From Diospyros lotus (Eukaryota; Streptophyta; Magnoliopsida; Ericales; Ebenaceae), in NCBI RefSeq assembly GCF_014633365.1, contig NC_068347.1, positions 25,026,493-25,090,492 on the forward strand: a stretch of 64,000 nucleotides of DNA. The letters are read 5' to 3'. The notes under the pieces were generated by a model. That model was not told the origin of the DNA, searched no databases, and worked only from the letters and a program-made list of their open reading frames with translations. Made by a program: the position numbers and the translations under genes. Each line of letters begins with the position of its first letter. Position 1 is the stretch's first letter. Shown piece after piece: positions 58,228 through 64,000 of the stretch.

Positions 58228-60769
58228 TGTAACACCCCGTTTTTCTCTTACCGAGCGTGTCACTATGCTGGGGCCCAAAATATACATAAATTATTTTTTC
58301 TTTCTTTCTCGGTACATAACTTAACCTTAAGTACCGAATTCCAAACAAAACCCCCAGCAAATCATTAAAAATGCAGAAGCGATAATCGAAACCTGATATG
58401 GTACATAATCAATTCACTTTATTTATAACATAAGAATCTGTACCATAGTTAACATCATATCCTCAATATTGAAATACATAATTACATGGAGATTCCAAAA
58501 TATTCTAACAAGGCTAATCATCAATAAAACATCAGCTAAAACATATCCAAGTTAGCTCGCTGAATCCATCGGCTACGCCATCACGTGCTGTTATATCTCA
58601 ACCTGCTCCTTGCCTGAGCTGCAAGTCTAAACTAGAACGTTGAATGTTCTAGGGGCATAACCCATTAGAAGATGAAACTTCTAGTAAGGGTCCAAAACAT
58701 ATATATGAATGCATGATGCAATAACATGAACAACATTTGCCCTTAGTGTAACTTCCCTGGCCCGCAAGCCCGGCTAGGAATCCTAGGCAAATCCCAAACC
58801 TCTACAGGATAAGCCTAACGTTATTCCCTCAATGCCCTTGGGGAATTACGGCTACACTCTGGGGGCGACATCCCATTCCCATGCACAAATATCAATATGA
58901 CAATAATATCGTGCCATGCAAATATCACGACTTTCCATGCAATATGACAAAATTAATATTGCATTCATAAATAGCATGCATATAAATAATCATCTCATAA
59001 ATATCATATAGGATAGGATAACTCACCTTTTGAGATAAAACTTCCATTTTCTCAAAAAGCGTGCATTGCCTCGATATGCGTGCCCAACCTCGATTCTCGT
59101 GCCAACTTTCAAAAGTTGCACCAATCAAATCATCTCGATCACCTCAATCATAAAATTATATTTAATCACTAAATAGCCTCAATATTCCATTTATTTCATT
59201 TTTCTTTCAGTTTCTCTCATTTTTCCTTTCCAAAAATCCCAATAAATGCCTCAAGACTATTTTGTCAAATCTAATTTCACAATAATTTGTTATAGGATAT
59301 GAACTTCGAAGAAAAAAAATACTGAACTTACCTAGATGTTGTGTTTTCACGTAAAATGAGGTTCTTTCATGCGGAAATCGAGACATCGGGAATCCCAAAT
59401 CCCAATCTTTTTGCACGAACCTCCATAAAATAATTTTCTTGATTTTTTCATATTTCTCCCAATTTTTTCCAGCATAACACGCGCCCGCACGTGCCACCAC
59501 ATGCTAGGGCGAGTGGGCGTGGGTGGAAGGGGGCGCGTGACCGGCACGCGTCGATCATCTTCTCCAGCGACGGCCATACCGGTGATCCGAGCTGCCTCCA
59601 CCTTTCTCTTCCTCTCACTCAGTCGATCAACATGGCATACCTTAGAGGCTGAAAGGAGCACCGGAAGTGCCTCAACCGGGTGGTCAAAGTTCGGCTTGGC
59701 CGTCCGCCTCATTTTCTGGCAAGGCCACAAACAGCCTTCAAACTTGCTCCAAAATACCTCATTTTCCACAAATTTGATCTACCTCTCATGGGCTTCAAAA
59801 GCCCCTTATTTTGGAATGCCAATTCGATCGAAAAGGCCCTCAATTTAAAGCTTTCCTCTCTGAAATTTTTGGCCATTCGAGCTCCTATTTATAGACAAAA
59901 TGGAGCGTCCAAATGGCCTTGCTCGGGCAACCCAAGCCCCTTAGAGGTTAAACCTACCTTAGATTGACCTCGAGGCATCCTCACCTAACAAAAAAAATCG
60001 AGTTGCAGGAGCTCCATTGCGCAACCACTTTTGATTGCTTTTTCTTGCTTTTCAACCACCATGATGGCTGTTGTCGCCTTTTTCCTTTACAAAAGTTCCT
60101 CCCCGACCAAGCCTTGTGCCATCCCCATGGCTGGATCGGCCGAAATCGACGACTAGCGACCTGATGGTCGGATCCCATTGGCTAAACTTTGAAAAATTAT
60201 AGTTTAACCCCTTAACTTTTGGGCTATCTCACTTTGGCCCTTTTCACTTAACCCCTCAACTTTCTATAATTGCATTTAAGACCCTCGAGTCCTAAAACAT
60301 TATTTTGACCTTTGAGGATTCTGAAAAATCATCGTTTTAGCCTCCCTCTAGCAATTTCCAAAAACTGCACTTAAGCTCGAATCTTCGTTTTGGCCCTAAA
60401 CCCATTCGTTTCTTCCTAAAACCTCTAAAGGGTTGTTTCTCATGAAAATCGAAGCCCCCTCAAGCTTCCATTGACTTCCTAGACGTCATCTATAACAATT
60501 CAGTATTGCAGCCTAATTGGCAGTTGTATTTTGCTATACCGAAAACTGTTCTCGATCTGATTTCTTTCTGCACCATAAATCCAATCTAGGGGTGCTCGTT
60601 AATGCCACATCATTTTATTTCGGCATCTCGACTCTAGGGCACTCCCGGAAGTCGATTCTATCATCCATACGGTAATAAATTACCGTTATATCCGTAATTT
60701 ATCCTCAAATTCCATTTTTGCCCCAAGATAAATTACCCTTGAGTCCTTTAGAATTTCTTGGGTATTACA
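58228..60769 (-). repeat. Solo long LTR inside Athila integrase, 2,542 bp
   Basis: The plus strand begins TGTAACACCCCG and ends GGTATTACA, flanked by CCCTT at 58,223-58,227 and 60,770-60,774. Removing it joins MGP to FPSSYNNVY in frame. TATAAATA on the minus strand is at 59,886-59,893. It shares a block with the LTR at 10,630 (GAACGTTGAATGTTCTAGGGGC near 58,635 against GAACGTTTGAATATTCTAGAGGC near 11,084) and is nearly the same length. It therefore appears to be the same or a sister family. The GC-rich open frames at 59.4-60.2 kb do not resemble proteins. Confidence 0.85.
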
Positions 60770-61598
60770 CCCTTTCCCTTCTTCTTATAATAATGTTTAC
60801 ATTATTCTTGATGTGGATTATGTTTCAAAGTTGGTAGAAGCTAAGGCTACCCGGACTGATGATGCTAAAGTGGTGGTAGATTTTGTCAAATCTCATATTT
60901 TTGTTAGGTTTGGGACACCGAAGGCTATGATCAGTGATCGCGGGACTCATTTTTGCAATAGAGTGGTGGCCACTTTATTAAAGAAATACAATGTTACCCA
61001 CCGCTTCTCTACTACTTATCACCCACAAACAAGTGGACATGCTGAGGTATCCAACAGAGAAATCAAATCCATACTCAAGAAGACTGTCAACCCAAATAGG
61101 AAGGATTGGAGTCTAAGGCTTGATGATGCACTTTGGACTTACAGAACAGCATACAAAACTCTTATAGGTATGTCTCCTTACAATTTGGTATTTGGAAAAC
61201 CGTGTCACCTTTCGGTGGAGTTAGAGCACAAAGCATATTGGGCTATCAAGTATTGCAATATGAAAATGGATGAATCGGGTGCACAAAGGAAATTACAATT
61301 GCAAGAGTTGGAGGAAATCCGTAATGATGCCTATGAGAGCTCGAGGATCTACAAAGAAAAGACAAAGGCCTTCCATGATCAAATGATCTCCAGGAAACAT
61401 TTTTTTATTGGTCAGAAAGTTCTACTTTATCACTCTAGATTAAAATTATTTCCTGGTAAATTGTGTTCTAGATGGATAGGACCTTTTCTTGTTACTAATG
61501 TGTTTTCTCATGGTGAAGTTGAAATACAAAACTTGGACACTAGTAAAACTTTTAAGGTCAATGGTCATCGCTTGAAACCTTTTTATGAAGGTTTTTAG
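60770..61598 (+). pseudogene. Athila integrase, catalytic core and C-terminus
   Basis: The frame resumes [25 protein letters not shown]. It has [10 protein letters not shown] with the second catalytic Asp and [14 protein letters not shown] with the Glu. [21 protein letters not shown] and the C-terminal region ([43 protein letters not shown]) follow. It ends at TAG 61,596-61,598. This segment is fully open (261 residues from 60,813) and matches the family closely, but it is severed from its N-terminus by the solo LTR. Confidence 0.9.
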
Positions 61599-63333
61599 GT
61601 GTACAATATTGACCAAATTAATTTGGATTGTCCAACTTATATAGATTGAGAAGTGACAAAGTCTAGCCAAAGACGTTAAACAAAGGCGTTGCTTGAGAGG
61701 CAACCCAAGATGATCAAATTTGCTTTCTCTATCCCTTTTCTTTTTCTTTTCATATGCATTTCTTTTTCTCCTTCTGTTCCATTTTCTTGCATTTAGCCTT
61801 ACATTGGGGACAATGTAAGTTTTAAGTGTGGGGGAGTGATTGCATTTAGAGAGTACATTTTGATTTTTTTTTTTTTTAGGATGTCTAGGATGTTTTCCCA
61901 ATGATATTCAAGGATTCATATGTTATAAACTTAGATTGACTTGAGGTGAGAATGTTATAACATGATTGAACAAAATACTTGCATACTTAGGCTAGAATTG
62001 ACTCGAGTTTGATTTTGAAGAGTATTAACTTATGTTGGTAGACCAAACAACCATTATTAGGTGAGCCGTTGAGATTGAAACATACATGGCAATCTTGTGT
62101 TTTCTTTTGGAGTGATGTTCATTCATGTAATATTGCTATAAAACTTGCTTCTAATACTACTTAAAGTTGCAGATTCATGTGCATGCATAAAGATGAAAAT
62201 GGCATATAAGATTTATAACCACTTAACTTAAAAAGCCAACCTTACATAATTGACTTTAGTATACCTATTTTGAGCTTATTGTCCTTTTCTTTGTTCAACA
62301 ACCCTTGTTAATAAGCCGTAAACCATTTTCATTTGTTATCCTTATTTTGTTTACCCACCTTTGGACTAGTAGAGTATTTGAAATTATTCGATGGGTTTTG
62401 AAAAGGACGGTGAATTGAATGAGTGTGGAGATGCTATTGTTGATTTATTATGGTTGTATTATTGATGAAGTAGAATGTATTTAGGGAATGCTTATGATAT
62501 CATGTCCTTATAGCAAAAAAAAAAAAAAGTTATTACTATTTATCTATTCCTATGTTTTGAGCTACTTAGTAGTAATTGGGGGTTGACAGTATGCTCCTGC
62601 ATCATCCTTCACGTCAAACGATTGTTCAAAATATTAGTATGCATATGCACCCTAAGCAATTATTTAGGGAAATAACCGGGTGTCTTCATCACAAATGTCG
62701 ACATTCACGTCAAAAGCCAAGTAATGCTTAGAGAAAAAAATATATATATGTTGAAAAAAAAAGGAAAGAAAGAAAAAAAAAAAGGTGTAAGGACATCATA
62801 TATGATTTTTTAAAGAAAGGAATAAGGAAGAAACGAAGAGTGTTTGATTATTGGTTGAAGTGTTGGGTCCTTCATGCCTAATTAACCCAAGTTGTTTCTA
62901 AATGCTCTATTAGTTTCTTAGGTCTTAACCTTTTTTTCCCTTTTATATCTTACCTTTGCCTTAGCCCCATTACAACCTTATTAAGGACCATTGGATTTGT
63001 GTATAGCATATGACATCAACAACAAAGATTGGATGAACAAGCAAGTTTATGGTAGTAATTGAGCATGAATTGAATTTTGAGTGAATTTTTTCAATCCTTA
63101 AACATTTGAGTGACGTATGAGTGACTTGGGAGGGTCTACCATACTTGTTAATTGCTTTTTAAATGAAAATCTCTTGTTTATTTTAATTTGAGTTTGTTGA
63201 GTGTTTTTAGTTCATGACGTGTTTGATTCCTTTGGTTGTCTTTGATTATGATATGTGATGTTTTTGGTGTCATTGGGGGAATTAGTGTGATTGTGTCATG
63301 TCTTGTTGTTTTGCCCGAGCACGTGCAAAAGCT
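61599..63333 (+). other. Athila 3' non-coding region, no envelope-like gene
   Basis: Just after integrase the sequence GTCTAGCCAAAGACGTTAAACAAAGGCGTTGCTTGAGAGGCAACCCA forms the conserved motif seen after pol in this group; part of it (GCGTTGCTTGAGAGGCAACC) can pair with itself. AAGTGTGGGGGAGTG at 61,824-61,837 looks like an internal polypurine tract. The rest is AT-rich with A/T homopolymers (61,866; 62,514; 62,755-62,783) and no protein-like frame. Athila elements often carry an envelope-like ORF here; this copy has none visible. Confidence 0.65.
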
Positions 63334-63348
63334 AAGTGTGGGGGAATT
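63334..63348 (+). other. Polypurine tract of the Athila element
   Basis: AAGTGTGGGGGAATT is immediately followed by TGATAAGC, the same start as the 5' LTR. Confidence 0.8.
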
Positions 63349-63402
63349 TGATAAGCTTATAATTTTATAATTTTATTCTCCTAACATTTATTTTATTTAG
63401 CA
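63349..63402 (+). repeat. 3' LTR of the Athila element, only 54 bp
   Basis: It matches the first 54 bases of the 5' LTR (48,972 onward) with two or so differences, then diverges abruptly after TTATTTAGCA. The next five bases, CCACC, resemble the left flank CTACC. Either the 3' LTR was cut short before or during integration, or it was deleted later. Confidence 0.75.
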
Positions 63403-64000
63403 CCACCTTCAACTGTCGAGAACTCGGGTTTAAAATACATGGGCAACAAAAGTTTACCCGATTCTCATGCTCAATTAGGCCTTTAAAATATAAATCACAA
63501 ATTTCATAAAATAAGTAACAACATGCTCAATAAAATACTCCAATAGTCAAACATATTTAAATAGGTTTTATATCCCGACCGGTTCATACACACACTCTGA
63601 GTTACTCATACTAGGAACCTTAACTTGATCTTAGTCAAATTGTATTTAAACCAAAGCCGTCTCCCGTAGTCAAATACAGAGCACATATATATATATATAT
63701 ATATTACATAAATAACACAAAAACACGACCCACATTCTCATTGTCTGCAATCACTGTTAACCGACGACTCTTCCACCAGCACCGCTTTCCCTTTCTTAGA
63801 CCCCGAGCCATTTGTTGGGTTAATGGGGGGGGATAAAGGGGTGAGTTCGGGGACTCAATAACGGCAATATGCAATGCAATAAATTAATGAGCATGAAATC
63901 ATAGATAAAAATGAAGTGCAGCGTGCATGCAAGCTCATCCACCACACCTATCTCAGGCTCTAGGTGGCCCATAGCGATTTCCTCTAAGACCCCGTCTTAA
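63403..64000 (-). repeat. LTR split by the Athila element, right part (runs off window)
   Basis: No gene is seen. The stretch near 63,860-63,900 (CAATATGCAATGCAATAAATTAATGAGCATG) resembles in style the part of the 58.2-kb solo LTR near 58,700. Joined to 48,971 it would continue the TGTGACGCCCC LTR. A TA microsatellite is at about 63,686-63,705. The end of this LTR is beyond the window. Confidence 0.45.

Larger units (their letters stand above)
48972..63402 (+). mobile_element. Athila-lineage Ty3/gypsy retrotransposon, interrupted twice
   Basis: In order: 5' LTR, primer-binding site for Asp-tRNA, gag, protease-RT-RNase H, integrase, a 1.7-kb non-coding 3' region, a polypurine tract, and the first 54 bp of the 3' LTR. 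Gag and integrase are each split by a solo LTR with perfect 5-bp duplications. Flanks are CTACC (48,967-48,971) and CCACC (63,403-63,407), compatible with a target duplication with one transition. No envelope-like ORF is present after integrase. All coding parts have stops. Confidence 0.9.

Noticed and set aside
59347..60178. GC-rich open frames of 66-140 residues on both strands
   Set aside because: They lie within the solo LTR 58,228-60,769 and show no recognisable domain; open frames are expected in GC-rich LTR sequence.

Overview
The window is nuclear DNA from a higher plant, most likely a eudicot. It has AT-rich intergenic sequence, GT-AG introns, Tat- and Athila-lineage Ty3/gypsy retrotransposons, a SIRE-like copia remnant, hAT and Harbinger-like DNA elements, and a plant-specific Golgi N-glycan xylosyltransferase gene. 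The species cannot be named from the sequence. Only two non-transposon loci are visible: the xylosyltransferase gene (24,364-29,174, minus) and a tandem array of NF-YB-like histone-fold genes (29,889-47,283, minus). Nearly everything else is nested, decaying transposable elements.

Layout. 1-7,910: 3' part of a Tat-lineage retrotransposon on the plus strand (RT, RNase H, archaeal-type RNase H, integrase, a repeat-rich 3' region, an antisense spliced extra ORF with its own TATA box, polypurine tract and 3' LTR). About 7,960-15,820: a decayed hAT element with a BED/DUF659-type transposase. It is split by two solo LTRs, a gypsy-type LTR (10,630-13,158, target duplication ATTAT) and a copia-type LTR (13,450-14,802). 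15,822-16,370: a field of short degenerate motifs. 16,400-20,400: a heavily mutated Tat-like element on the minus strand. 21,235-22,460: two inverted copies of one miniature element. 22,813-23,470: a second miniature element with TTA duplications.

The xylosyltransferase gene has three exons that join in frame to 516 codons, with an N-terminal signal anchor and a probable miniature element in intron 2. Next to it, a unit of about 2.1 kb is repeated head to tail. Each unit carries a two-exon gene for a divergent NF-YB protein with a TATA box about 65 bp upstream of its ATG. Copies 2, 4 and 5 are intact, copy 6 has an open but truncated and altered C-terminus, and copies 1, 3, 7 and 8 carry a frameshift, a lost splice acceptor or stop codons. 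Decay is heaviest at the right-hand end.

From 47,284 to the end: a copia gag remnant, then an LTR that starts (plus-strand view) at 48,830 and is split by an Athila-type retrotransposon (48,972-63,402). The Athila element has a 5' LTR, a primer-binding site, gag, protease-RT-RNase H and integrase, all broken by stops. It is interrupted twice by solo LTRs (51,883-55,081, duplication TCTTC; 58,228-60,769, duplication CCCTT). Its 3' LTR is only 54 bp long. Three solo LTRs (10.6, 51.9 and 58.2 kb) share TGTAA...TTACA ends and a minus-strand TATAAATA, so one lineage has repeatedly inserted here and then been reduced to single LTRs.
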